Assembly (NCBI RefSeq): GCF_028737325.1
Contig: NZ_JAQZCH010000001.1
Location: 1,532,732-1,596,731 of the forward strand
Reading direction: 5' to 3'
Source of the DNA: Microbacterium thalli
Lineage (GTDB): Bacteria > Actinomycetota > Actinomycetes > Actinomycetales > Microbacteriaceae
Length of the DNA stretch: 64,000 bases
The notes under the pieces: model-generated
Told to the model about the DNA's origin: nothing
The model's database searches: none
What the model saw: only the letters and a program-made list of their open reading frames with translations
Program-made: the position numbers and the translations under genes
In this document: in pieces, positions 44,608 to 53,500 of the stretch
How positions within the stretch are numbered: the stretch's first letter is position 1
Layout of the letters: every line of letters begins with the position of its first letter

Positions 44608-45447
44608 ATGACAATGGAACCCCAGCAGCAGAACGTCCCGGGAACCGACCAGGAGATGACGCCGAAGCCGGACTACGGCGAGACCAGCTACCGCGGCTCG
44701 GGCCGCCTGGCCGGAAAGCGCGCCCTGATCACCGGCGGCGACAGCGGCATCGGCAAGGCCGTCGCCCTCGCGTACGCCCGCGAAGGCGCCGACGTCGCGA
44801 TCAGCTACCTCAACGAGCACGAGGATGCCGACGAAGCCCGTCGTTTCGTCGAAGAGGCGGGGCGTCGAGCGGTGCTCATCCCCGGCGACATCTCCGACCC
44901 CGCGCACTGCCGCGAGGTCGTCCGCCGCACCGTCGAGGAGCTCGGTGGGCTCGACATCGTCGTCAGCAACGCCGCCTACCAGATGAACCGCGAGACGCTG
45001 GAAGAGATCCCCGACGAGGAGTGGGACTTCACGTGGGCGACGAATGTCGATGCCTACTTCCACATCGTCAAGGCGGCGCTTCCCCACCTCGGACCCGGTG
45101 CGTCCATCATCGGCTCCAGCTCGGTCCAGTCCGACCAGCCGTCGCCGAACCTGCTGCCGTACGCCGCGACGAAGTCGGCCATCGCCAGCATCACGGCCTC
45201 GCTCGCGCAGATGCTGGGCGAGCGCGGCATCCGGGCCAACAGCGTCGCGCCGGGTCCGATCTGGACGCCGCTGATCCCCGCCACCCTGCCCGAGGAGGCC
45301 GTCGAGAGCTTCGGCGAGCAGACCCCGCTGGGTCGCGTGGGACAGCCGGCGGAGCTCGCGCCCGCCTATGTGCTGCTGGCCTCGGACGAGGCGTCGTACA
45401 TCTCGGGAGCCCGCCTGGCGGTCACCGGCGGCAAGCCCATCCTCTGA
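44608..45447 (+). CDS. SDR oxidoreductase, general-stress (YhdF/YdaD) type
   Basis: This 279-residue SDR has an about 35-residue N-terminal extension (MTPKPDYGETSYRGSGRL) characteristic of the general-stress SDR subgroup. The cofactor loop is ITGGDSGIGKA, and SNAAYQMNRE replaces NNAG. Ser is in GSSSVQ, and YAATKSA carries Tyr/Lys. The end SGARLAVTGGKPIL is family-typical. It lies downstream of the MBL-fold gene with a 98-base gap containing GAAAGG. Confidence 0.93.
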   Translation: MTMEPQQQNVPGTDQEMTPKPDYGETSYRGSGRLAGKRALITGGDSGIGKAVALAYAREGADVAISYLNEHEDADEARRFVEEAGRRAVLIPGDISDPAHCREVVRRTVEELGGLDIVVSNAAYQMNRETLEEIPDEEWDFTWATNVDAYFHIVKAALPHLGPGASIIGSSSVQSDQPSPNLLPYAATKSAIASITASLAQMLGERGIRANSVAPGPIWTPLIPATLPEEAVESFGEQTPLGRVGQPAELAPAYVLLASDEASYISGARLAVTGGKPIL

Positions 45448-45558
45448 ACGCGGCGGCCGTCGCCGTTCGTTCATCGAACGCTCGCCCGTGGTTCACACGC
45501 CACGGGCGAGCGGGGCTCGACGATGGATCGCACCTGTCGCCGTCCCGGAAGGCCCGCC

Positions 45559-46743
45559 ATGACCGCACCCCTCCGCGTCCTCACCCTGACCGAGGGCTTC
45601 TTCGCCGGAGGAGCGCGCATCCTCCACAGCGACGTCGTCGCGGGGCTGCATGCGAGCGGGGACCAGACCCACAGCGTGCTGGCTATCGCCTCACGGGCGC
45701 GGCGCGAGGCGACGGTGCAGCCGATGGCGGCTGACCCGAGATACCGCTCGCTGCGCGCCGGAGGGGTGAGCATCACGTCGCTCGGCAAGACGGCCGGTGG
45801 TGTCCCGCACGCACCGCACACCTTCTCGTCCCGGCAGCTGCGCACGGCCTCGCGGGCGATCGCCGCCGCCGACGTCGTCCTCTCCCTCAAGGAGCAGCCG
45901 CTCGGCCTGCTGCTCGCGCTCGATGAGGCGATGATGTTGCCCGACCGTCCGGTCATCGCGTGCCTGCACCGTTCCGACCCGGAGCACTCGGGCGAGGCGC
46001 TGTCGTGGCTGCGCACCGGCGCCGAGCGGGGCATCGTCACCGCGGCCGTTTCGTGTGCGCACGCCACCGACGCGGCCTACGCTCCCGCGCTCGCCGGGGC
46101 ATCGCGCTACACCGTCGACAACGGCATCAATCTGACGCGGTTCCGTCCGGCGCTCACCCGGGGCGGCGACCCCGTCCGCCGCGAGCTGGGGATTCCGGAT
46201 GCCGCCTCCGTCGTCGTCTACGCCGCGCGGTTCGACGAGATGAAGAACCCCGACCTGTTCTTCCGCGCGGTCGCGGCCCATGCCGAGATCGCACCCGACA
46301 CGCACTACATCGTGTGCGGTGCCGGGATGACGACGGGCAACGCCGGATTACAGGCCTTGCTGGCCCGGGTCGGCGACGCTCGCGTGCACGCCCTGGGCAT
46401 CCGCGATGACATGCCGGCGATCTACCGCGCCGCCGACGTGGTCGCCTTGACGAGCGCCTACGGCGAGGCCGCGCCCCTGTGCCTGCTCGAAGGCGCGGCG
46501 TCGGGCGCGGTGCCCGTCACCACCGACGTCGGCGATGCGGCGCGCCTCATCGCGGGCTTCGGCATCGTGACCGGGCGCGACCCCCGCGAGATCGCGACGG
46601 CGTGGCAGCGCGCGTGCGCCGAACGCGGCCGCTTCGCCCCCGCCCTGCGGGCGGCTCGGCCGGGCCTCGGCCGTGACCGCATGGTGCGCGAGTACGGCGC
46701 GGTCATCGACGCCCAGCGCCGGACGCTGCGCCTCGCTGCCTGA
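45559..46743 (+). CDS. GT4-family glycosyltransferase
   Basis: This 394-residue GT-B enzyme has the first Rossmann start RVLTLTEGFFAGGARIL with the glycine-rich acceptor loop. The second domain carries VYAARFDEMKNPDLF and the donor-binding EAAPLCLLEGAASGAVPVTT (about 302-321), an EX7E-like motif. It should use an NDP-sugar to modify a lipid, polysaccharide or small molecule. ATG 45559 has GGAAGG six bases upstream and is preferred over an ATG at 45523. Confidence 0.88.
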   Translation: MTAPLRVLTLTEGFFAGGARILHSDVVAGLHASGDQTHSVLAIASRARREATVQPMAADPRYRSLRAGGVSITSLGKTAGGVPHAPHTFSSRQLRTASRAIAAADVVLSLKEQPLGLLLALDEAMMLPDRPVIACLHRSDPEHSGEALSWLRTGAERGIVTAAVSCAHATDAAYAPALAGASRYTVDNGINLTRFRPALTRGGDPVRRELGIPDAASVVVYAARFDEMKNPDLFFRAVAAHAEIAPDTHYIVCGAGMTTGNAGLQALLARVGDARVHALGIRDDMPAIYRAADVVALTSAYGEAAPLCLLEGAASGAVPVTTDVGDAARLIAGFGIVTGRDPREIATAWQRACAERGRFAPALRAARPGLGRDRMVREYGAVIDAQRRTLRLAA

Positions 46744-46789
46744 GCCTTCCGGCTCGCGCGCCACCGGATCGACGGCGCCGTGCCGCGGG

Positions 46790-47644
46790 TCAGGGCAGGA
46801 TGCCGAGCCGGCGAGCCCGTGCGACGGCGGCGTGCCGGGTCGAGGCGTCGAGCTTGGCCATGGCCGCCTGCAGGTACGACTTCACGGTGCCTTCTTTGAG
46901 GCTCAACGTGGCGGCGATCTCGGCGTTGGTGGAACCGAGCGCGCAGCACGCGAGCACGTCGAGCTCGCGCGGTGACAGCTGCACGTCGCTGTCGCCGGCT
47001 CCGGCACCCGCGCGCGCGACAGCCGCCAGACGTTGCTCCACGGCGGCCAGACGCTGTCGCAGCGCGGCGTCATCCACGGTGGCGGCGATGCTCCGCAGCT
47101 CTGCGAAGCTTTCGCGCAGGTCCTCCTTGGCCGCCGGAGTCAGGCCGGCCGCTGCTTCGGGCGACGGCGCAAGGGCCAGCCGCCGCTGCACCTCGTCGCG
47201 GATGCGCAACTCGGTTCCGACGGCGTCGGCGGCGCGGAACGCCGGCCGGGCGACGAGATCCCCGACGGGCGCCTGCGACCACGAGCCGCAGTAGAGAACC
47301 CCGCGGGCGCGGCCCTCGGTGACGATGGGCACCGCGAAGAGCGTCGCGATTCCCTCGCCGAGGATCGCGCGGTCGTAGTCGCGCGTGATGGTTCGGGCCG
47401 TGCGGTACTCCAGCGCGAGCCGCGGACGCTTCTCGATCATCGCCGCGCCGCCGAGCCCGCGTCCGACCTTGACCACGAGGTCGTCGATCGCGTGTGAGCG
47501 AGCGCCGGCGATCGCGGTGACGTGCACCGAGCCTTCGGTTTCGAGGCCGCCGAAGACGACGGGGAAGCGAGTGCTGCGAGCGAGATCGTCGACCGCGCGA
47601 GAGACCAGCTGCGTGTCGCTGTCGGGTGCCGCCAGTGCCGTCAC
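46790..47644 (-). CDS. RamA-like LuxR-type regulator with GAF-like domain
   Basis: This 284-residue regulator has an N-terminal GAF-like sensor (about 10-155), a short coiled coil (185-212, LRQRLAAVEQRLAAVARA) and a C-terminal LuxR HTH (about 222-282, LSPRELDVLACCALGSTNAE). Length and layout match RamA of Corynebacterium glutamicum, a master activator of acetate-metabolism genes. It is divergent from a DUF485/acetate-symporter operon, which strongly suggests a carboxylate-responsive role. GTG is the start. Confidence 0.88.
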   Translation of the reverse strand: MTALAAPDSDTQLVSRAVDDLARSTRFPVVFGGLETEGSVHVTAIAGARSHAIDDLVVKVGRGLGGAAMIEKRPRLALEYRTARTITRDYDRAILGEGIATLFAVPIVTEGRARGVLYCGSWSQAPVGDLVARPAFRAADAVGTELRIRDEVQRRLALAPSPEAAAGLTPAAKEDLRESFAELRSIAATVDDAALRQRLAAVEQRLAAVARAGAGAGDSDVQLSPRELDVLACCALGSTNAEIAATLSLKEGTVKSYLQAAMAKLDASTRHAAVARARRLGILP

Positions 47645-47767
47645 GCACTACCTACTTCCGGGGGTGACGGCCTCGTTGCCGCCTTTCGTAGCGTCGACCC
47701 TACCATCGCGGTCCGTCGACGACGACGGCCGTGCGAGCAGCTGCTCACCATGAGGCAAGGAGGCCAC

Positions 47768-48118
47768 ATGACCGCATCGAACCGCCCTCCGTCCCCGCCA
47801 GGACGGGTGGATTACGTCGCCGTCGAGGAGTCGGCGCCGTTCCGCGAACTCAAGCGGAAGCACCGCAGTTTCGTCTGGCCGCTGACGGTGGTGTTCCTCG
47901 TCTGGTACTTCGTCTACGTGCTGCTGTCGTCGTTCGCGACCGACTTCATGGCGCAGCGTGTCTGGGGTGACGTCACCGTCGGGCTGCTGTTCGGGCTCGG
48001 GCAGTTCGTGACGACCTTCGCGATCACCATGGGCTACGTGCGCTACGCCAACCGTCGCCTCGATCCGCTCTCGTCGTCGATCCGCGCCGACCTCGAGCGG
48101 ACGGAGGGCGCCTCGTGA
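47768..48118 (+). CDS. DUF485 membrane protein, symporter partner
   Basis: This 116-residue protein has two hydrophobic helices (about 38-58 and 70-92) with the DUF485 pattern FRELKRKHRSFVWPLTV and TFAITMGYVRYANRRLDP. It is the small protein always found before ActP/MctC symporters (YjcH in E. coli, cg0952 in Corynebacterium). ATG 47768 has AAGGAGG five bases upstream. Its stop overlaps the symporter GTG (GTGA). Confidence 0.95.
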   Translation: MTASNRPPSPPGRVDYVAVEESAPFRELKRKHRSFVWPLTVVFLVWYFVYVLLSSFATDFMAQRVWGDVTVGLLFGLGQFVTTFAITMGYVRYANRRLDPLSSSIRADLERTEGAS

Positions 48119-49752
48119 ACGGCGTCTGGGAGGCCGTGACCGGCCTGGGCTCGGCGATCGTCGCCGCGGGGGAGACCGTCGACAACAACCCCGTCCTGAA
48201 CATCTCGATCTTCGGCGCGTTCGTCGCGGTGACGCTGTTCATCGTCATCCGCGCGAGCCGCAACAACAAGACCGCCGCCGACTACTACGCCGCCGGCCGG
48301 TCGTTCACCGGGCCGCAGAACGGGTTCGCGATCGCGGGGGACTACCTCTCGGCCGCATCGTTCCTCGGCATCTGCGGCGCCATCGCGATCAACGGCTACG
48401 ACGGGTTCCTGTACTCGATCGGATTCCTCGTCGCCTGGCTCGTCGCTCTCCTGCTCGTCGCCGAGTTGATGCGCAACACGGGCAAGTTCACGATGGCCGA
48501 CGTGCTGTCGTTCCGGCTCAAGCAGACGCCGGTGCGGATGGCCGCGGCGATCACGACGCTCGCCGTGTGCTTCTTCTACCTGCTGGCGCAGATGGCCGGT
48601 GCGGGCGGTCTCGTATCGCTCCTGCTCGGGATCACCGAACAGCTCGGTCAGTCGATCGTCGTCGCCGTCGTCGGCGTCCTCATGATCGTGTACGTCCTGA
48701 TCGGCGGCATGAAGGGCACGACCTGGGTGCAGATCGTCAAGGCGTTCCTCCTCATCGGCGGCGCGCTGGTCATGACCGTGTGGGTGCTCGCCATCAACGG
48801 GTTCAACCTCAACACGCTGCTCGAGAGCGCCGTCGCGGCATCCCCGAAGGGCGAGGCGATCCTCGGGCCCGGGCTGCAGTACGGCGCGAACCCGTGGGAC
48901 TTCATCTCGCTGGCTCTCGCACTGGTGCTGGGCACGGCCGGTCTGCCGCACGTACTGATGCGGTTCTACACGGTCCCCACGGCGAAGGAGGCCCGTCGGT
49001 CCGTGGTGTGGGCGATCTGGCTGATCGGCCTGTTCTATCTGCTGACGCTCGTGCTCGGCTACGGCGCCGGTGCCCTCGTGGGGCCGGAACGCATCGCTGC
49101 CGCCCCCGGTGGGGTCAACTCGGCCGCGCCGCTGCTCGCCCTCGAACTCGGCGGCCCGCTGCTGCTGGGCTTCATCTCGGCAGTGGCGTTCGCGACGATC
49201 CTCGCGGTCGTGGCGGGCCTGACCATCACCGCGGCGGCGTCGTTCGCCCACGACATCTACGCGAACGTCGTGAAGAAGGGCGACGTGCCGCCGGACGGCG
49301 AAGTGAAGGTGGCTCGCCGCACGGTCATCGTCATCGGCATCCTGGCGATCCTCGGGGGGATCGGCGTGCAGGGTCAGAACGTCGCCTTCCTCGTGGCGCT
49401 GGCCTTCGCCGTGGCCGCCTCGGCCAACCTGCCGACGATCATCTACTCGCTGTTCTGGCGCAAGTTCACCACGCGCGGCGCGGTGTGGAGCATGTACGGC
49501 GGGCTCGCGGCGGCGATCATCCTCATCATCCTGTCGCCGGTGTTCTGGGGCACCGAGACCAGCGTGTTCAAGAACGTCGGTGTGGCGATCTGGCCGCTGA
49601 ACAACCCGGGCATCGTCTCGATCCCCCTCGGCTTCTTCCTCGGCTGGCTCGGGTCGGTGACCTCGCGGGCGAAGGAGGATCCGGTCAAGGCCGCCGAGAT
49701 GGAGGTCCGCTCGCTCACCGGCCACGGCGCCGAGAAGGCCGTCGACCACTGA
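48115..49752 (+). CDS. Cation/acetate (monocarboxylate) symporter, ActP/MctC type
   Basis: This 545-residue sodium:solute symporter-family protein has about 13 hydrophobic helices. Family marks are NNKTAADYYAAGRSFTGPQN near the first helix, AIAGDYLSAASFLG (sodium/substrate region), IGGMKGTTWVQIVKA and LPHVLMRFYTVP. It imports acetate and related monocarboxylates with a cation. The operon with DUF485 and the divergent RamA-like regulator form a complete uptake-and-control unit. Confidence 0.95.
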   Translation: MNGVWEAVTGLGSAIVAAGETVDNNPVLNISIFGAFVAVTLFIVIRASRNNKTAADYYAAGRSFTGPQNGFAIAGDYLSAASFLGICGAIAINGYDGFLYSIGFLVAWLVALLLVAELMRNTGKFTMADVLSFRLKQTPVRMAAAITTLAVCFFYLLAQMAGAGGLVSLLLGITEQLGQSIVVAVVGVLMIVYVLIGGMKGTTWVQIVKAFLLIGGALVMTVWVLAINGFNLNTLLESAVAASPKGEAILGPGLQYGANPWDFISLALALVLGTAGLPHVLMRFYTVPTAKEARRSVVWAIWLIGLFYLLTLVLGYGAGALVGPERIAAAPGGVNSAAPLLALELGGPLLLGFISAVAFATILAVVAGLTITAAASFAHDIYANVVKKGDVPPDGEVKVARRTVIVIGILAILGGIGVQGQNVAFLVALAFAVAASANLPTIIYSLFWRKFTTRGAVWSMYGGLAAAIILIILSPVFWGTETSVFKNVGVAIWPLNNPGIVSIPLGFFLGWLGSVTSRAKEDPVKAAEMEVRSLTGHGAEKAVDH

Positions 49753-49789
49753 CGGCGCGCTGACGGACCACAGACCGATCTCCAACGGA

Positions 49790-49826
49790 GAGGCGGCCCC
49801 GGGCGGAACAGGCCCGGGGCCGCCTC
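49790..49826. terminator. Terminator hairpin between converging genes
   Basis: A 14-bp perfect stem (GAGGCGGCCCCGGG, 49790-49803, with 49813-49826) has a nine-base loop. It lies between the symporter and the alkyltransferase-like gene. The T-run is lacking, so its efficiency is uncertain. Confidence 0.75.
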
Positions 49827-49841
49827 GCGTTCCGGCGCGGC

Positions 49842-50363
49842 CTACTCGCGCGCGGAGCCGTGCCCGCTCTCGAGGTCGAGCAGGAAGCGTTTGCGTTCGG
49901 GGTGCCCGCCGTACTCGCCGATCGACCCGTCGCTGCGCACGACGCGGTGCGCGGGGATGACGAGCGAGATCGGCGTACGTGCACACGCCGAGCCGACGGC
50001 GCGGTGCGCGCGCGGTGACCCCGCCGCCGCGGCGACCTCGCCGTACGTCGCCACCTCGCCGTACGGGACGTCGCAGACGGCGCGCAGCGCGGCGGCAGCG
50101 AAGCCGGTCGGCGCGAGCTGCCAGTCGATCGGGGTCGAGAACCGGCGCAGGCCACCGGCGAAGTAGGCGTCGAGTTCGGTGACGACGCTGCGGGTCGCGG
50201 ACGCGTCGGGCACGGGGACGGTGCGGAGTGCGACGGCGAGATCGGCGACGGCGATCTCGGCGGGGCGGTCGAGGATGTCGAGGGAGGCGAGGCCCGCATC
50301 GGTCACCACGATGAGGGCCTCGCCGATCGGTGTCGGGTGCACCCAGAACGCTGCGTCGGTCAT
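49842..50363 (-). CDS. Alkyltransferase-like (Ogt/MGMT homologue with Cys to Ala)
   Basis: This 173-residue protein has the full two-domain layout of O6-alkylguanine-DNA alkyltransferase: an RNase-H-like N-terminal domain (1-85) and a DNA-binding C-terminal domain (86-170) with YGEVATYGEVA and the Arg finger in RAHRAVGSA. The acceptor motif, normally PCHRV, reads IPAHRVV, with Ala138 (GCG) where the reactive Cys must be. It cannot transfer alkyl groups. It resembles alkyltransferase-like (ATL) proteins that flag lesions for excision repair, but ATLs are usually single-domain. Confidence 0.93.
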   Translation of the reverse strand: MTDAAFWVHPTPIGEALIVVTDAGLASLDILDRPAEIAVADLAVALRTVPVPDASATRSVVTELDAYFAGGLRRFSTPIDWQLAPTGFAAAALRAVCDVPYGEVATYGEVAAAAGSPRAHRAVGSACARTPISLVIPAHRVVRSDGSIGEYGGHPERKRFLLDLESGHGSARE

Positions 50364-50524
50364 GTCTCCATCATCCCGGCGTGGCGCTCCGACGCCGGGT
50401 CGTGGCCGGAAAACGGGGGAGGGCTCGCGGCGTGACGATGATGGGGAGGAAACGCCGGTGATCCGGCGTGTCGGCAATAGCGCGAAACTCGGCAGGGCTG
50501 AACCCCGGATGCCCACGAGCCGCT

Positions 50525-50530
50525 TAGGGT
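50525..50530 (+). promoter_or_regulatory. -10-like element before the large helicase-like gene
   Basis: TAGGGT at 50525-50530 predicts a transcription start near 50537. A GTG at 50538 would be leaderless; the preferred GTG at 50592 has GAGG five bases upstream. No convincing -35 is visible. Confidence 0.4.
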
Positions 50531-50591
50531 GTGTGCTGTGTGGCGTGGAGATCGAGGAGCCGTCCGACCGGACGCGACCGACGAGGATCGG

Positions 50592-53500
50592 GTGGATTCG
50601 GTGACCCCCGCCCAACTCAGTGTCGCTGACGATGACGTCGCCATCGTGCACGTCGCCGAGGCCGAGCGGGAGCGGATCCGCCTGCAGGCGGCGAAGCTCG
50701 GCGGCCGTTCGACGCTGCTGCACTACGTCGCCTCCGACGACGTCGGCATCGACATCACCAAGGCGCACCCGGGCAGCCTGCCGCAGTTCATCACGGGCCG
50801 ATCCACGCTGCTGTCGAACCTGTTCCGAGACGAGGTGGCGCTGCGCACCGCCCGGCTCGCCGCCGGACGCATCACCGCGAAGGACGTCGAGCTGCGGACC
50901 ACCCGCGGGCTCGACACCGTCCACCTCGGCGTGGGCTTCGCGTCGTGGCGCGCGGGCGGTCTCACCTACAACGCCCCCGTGCTGCTGCGGCCGCTGGCGA
51001 TCCGCCGGCACCACGGTGACTTCGACCTCAAGCTCCACGGTTCGTTCGCGGTCAACCCCGAGCTCGTCGAGGTCGCCCGCACCCATTTCGGAATCGACCT
51101 CGACCGTCGCGGCCTGGCCGCCCTGGCCTACGACGGCGGCGTGTTCAAGCCGCAGCCGGTGATCGACCACCTGCGCGCCCTGACCGCGCACGTCGACACC
51201 TTCACCGTCCAGCCCCGCCTGATCGTGTCGACCTTCGCCGACGTCGCCGCCCGCGCCGAGCGCGACGCGGCCGACCTCGACGTTCCCGTGCTCAACGCGC
51301 TCGCCGGCCACGACGACGACCGGGCGCTGGTGGCCATGCGCCACCCGGTGCCCGACGCTGTCCCGGCCGACGACCGCCCACCGGCATCCGACCGTCTGCT
51401 GCTCGACGCCGACGCCGAGCAGGAGGGCGTCCTCGACCGCATCGTGGCGGGGCAGTCACTCGTCGTCCACACCCTGCCGGGAACCGGCGGCACGCAGACG
51501 GTCATCAACGCCGTCGGCGAACTCGTGCGGCGCGGCAAGCGCGTCCTGGTCGTCAGTGCCCGCCGAGGAACGCTCGAGGGTGTGCGCCATCGCCTCTCCG
51601 GTATCGGTCTGCCCGGTCTGGCGGTGTCGCCGCGGGGCGTGCACCGCGACCTCATCCGGGCGATCGCGCGCAACGAGAAGGCCGAGCACCCGAAGATGGG
51701 TGAGATCGACGACGCCCTCGTGCGGCTGCGAAGCGTGCTGCGCGACTACCGCGCGTCGCTGACGCAGCGGCATCCCCTGCTCGGTGTCTCGCCCCTCGAG
51801 GTTTTGCAGAAGCTCACCACCATCGCCGGCGAAGACCCGCAGCCGTCGGCGGCCACGCGCTTCGACGCCCACACGCTCCAGCGACTGTCGACGCGCCGCG
51901 CCGAGGCCGCCGCGAAGCTGGCGACGGCCGCCCGCCTGGGAGAGTTCCGGTTCGGCCCCGACGACTCGCCCTGGTACGGCGTGGCGTTCGAGACCACCGA
52001 GCAGGCGCGGGCCGCGCACGCCCTCGCGGGCCGTCTGCACCGCAGCGAGGTGCCCGAGATCCTCGAGCGGTCGTACGAGCTGATCGGGCAGACCCGCATG
52101 CGTCCGTTCACGACGCTCGCCGAGCTCGGCGCCTACATCCGCCTGCTGCAGGGCATTCGCGCGTCCCTCGACCGCTTCAGCCTCACGGTGTTCGAGCGGC
52201 CGCTCGCCGACCTCATCGAGGCGCACTCGACGCGTCGCGACACCCCCGACATGAACGGCGCGACGCGGCGTCGGCTGCGCCGTCTGTCGAAGGAGTACGT
52301 GCGTCCCGGCATGCACGTGACCGACATGCACGATGCCCTCGTGCGCGTGCAGAAGCAGCGCGAGCAGTGGCAGCGTGTCGCCGAGGCGGGCGTCGTTCCC
52401 GAGATCCCCGCGGGCCTCGACGCCGTCGCGACCTCGTGGCAGCGGGTCGACGCCGACCTTGCCGAGCTCTCGCGCGTCCTCGGTCCCGGCAACGACCTGC
52501 TCGCCACGCCGATCCCCGATCTCGTCCGCACCCTCGCCGGACTCGCCGCCGACTCGGACGTGTTCGACAATCTCGTCGAGCGCGCGACTCTGCGCGGCGA
52601 GCTCGCCTCGCTCGGACTCGACGCGCTGCTCACCGAGCTGTCGGTCCGCCACGTTCCGGAAGAGCGGGTCGCGTCGGAGTTCGAGTTCGCGTGGTGGCAG
52701 TCGGCCCTCGAGGCGATGCTGCGCGGCGACCGTGCCCTGCTCGGCGCCAACACGAGCGTTGTCGACCGCCTCGAGCGCGACTTCCGACTCGTCGACGAGG
52801 CGCACGCGGCCTCGGCGGGTCAGCAGCTCGCCGCCGAGCTGGCGACGCGGTGGAAGATCGCGATCGTCGATGAGGCCGACGAGACCGCAGCGCTGAAGGC
52901 TGCGCTGCGCGAAGGCACGGCGTCGGCGGCCGAACTGCTCGCCGTGGCGCCGAAGCTCCTGCGGACGCTCGCCCCGGTCTGGATCGCCTCGCCCTACGAG
53001 GTGTCGGCGCTGCCGGCGCGTCCGGCCTTCGATGTCGTCGTGATCGCGGATGCCGCTGCGCTCAGCGTCGCCGAGTCGGCGTCGGCCCTGCGCCGCGGTC
53101 GGCAGATCGTCGCCTTCGGGGATCCGGTCACCCAGCGCCCCACGCCGTTCGAGATCGCCGCCGATCGCGACGCGTCCGACGAGCCGCTCGTCGATCCTGA
53201 GGAGCCGAGCGTCTTCGAACGCCTCGCCGAGATCGTTCCGGTCGAGACCCTCACCCGCAGCTATCGCGCCGGTGGCGAGGACCTCGCCGAACTGGTCAAC
53301 GAGGCCTTCTACGGCGGCGAGATCGTCTCGTTCCCGTGGGCCGGGTCGTACCTCGGTCGCGGCAGCCTGAGCGTCGACTACGTCGAGGGCGGTGTCGGTG
53401 CGCCCGACCCTGATTCCGGTGCCGTGGAGAGCCCCGATGCCGAGGTGGCCCGCGTGGTCACCCTCGTGGTCGAGCACGCCGTGAACCGCCCCCAGGAATC

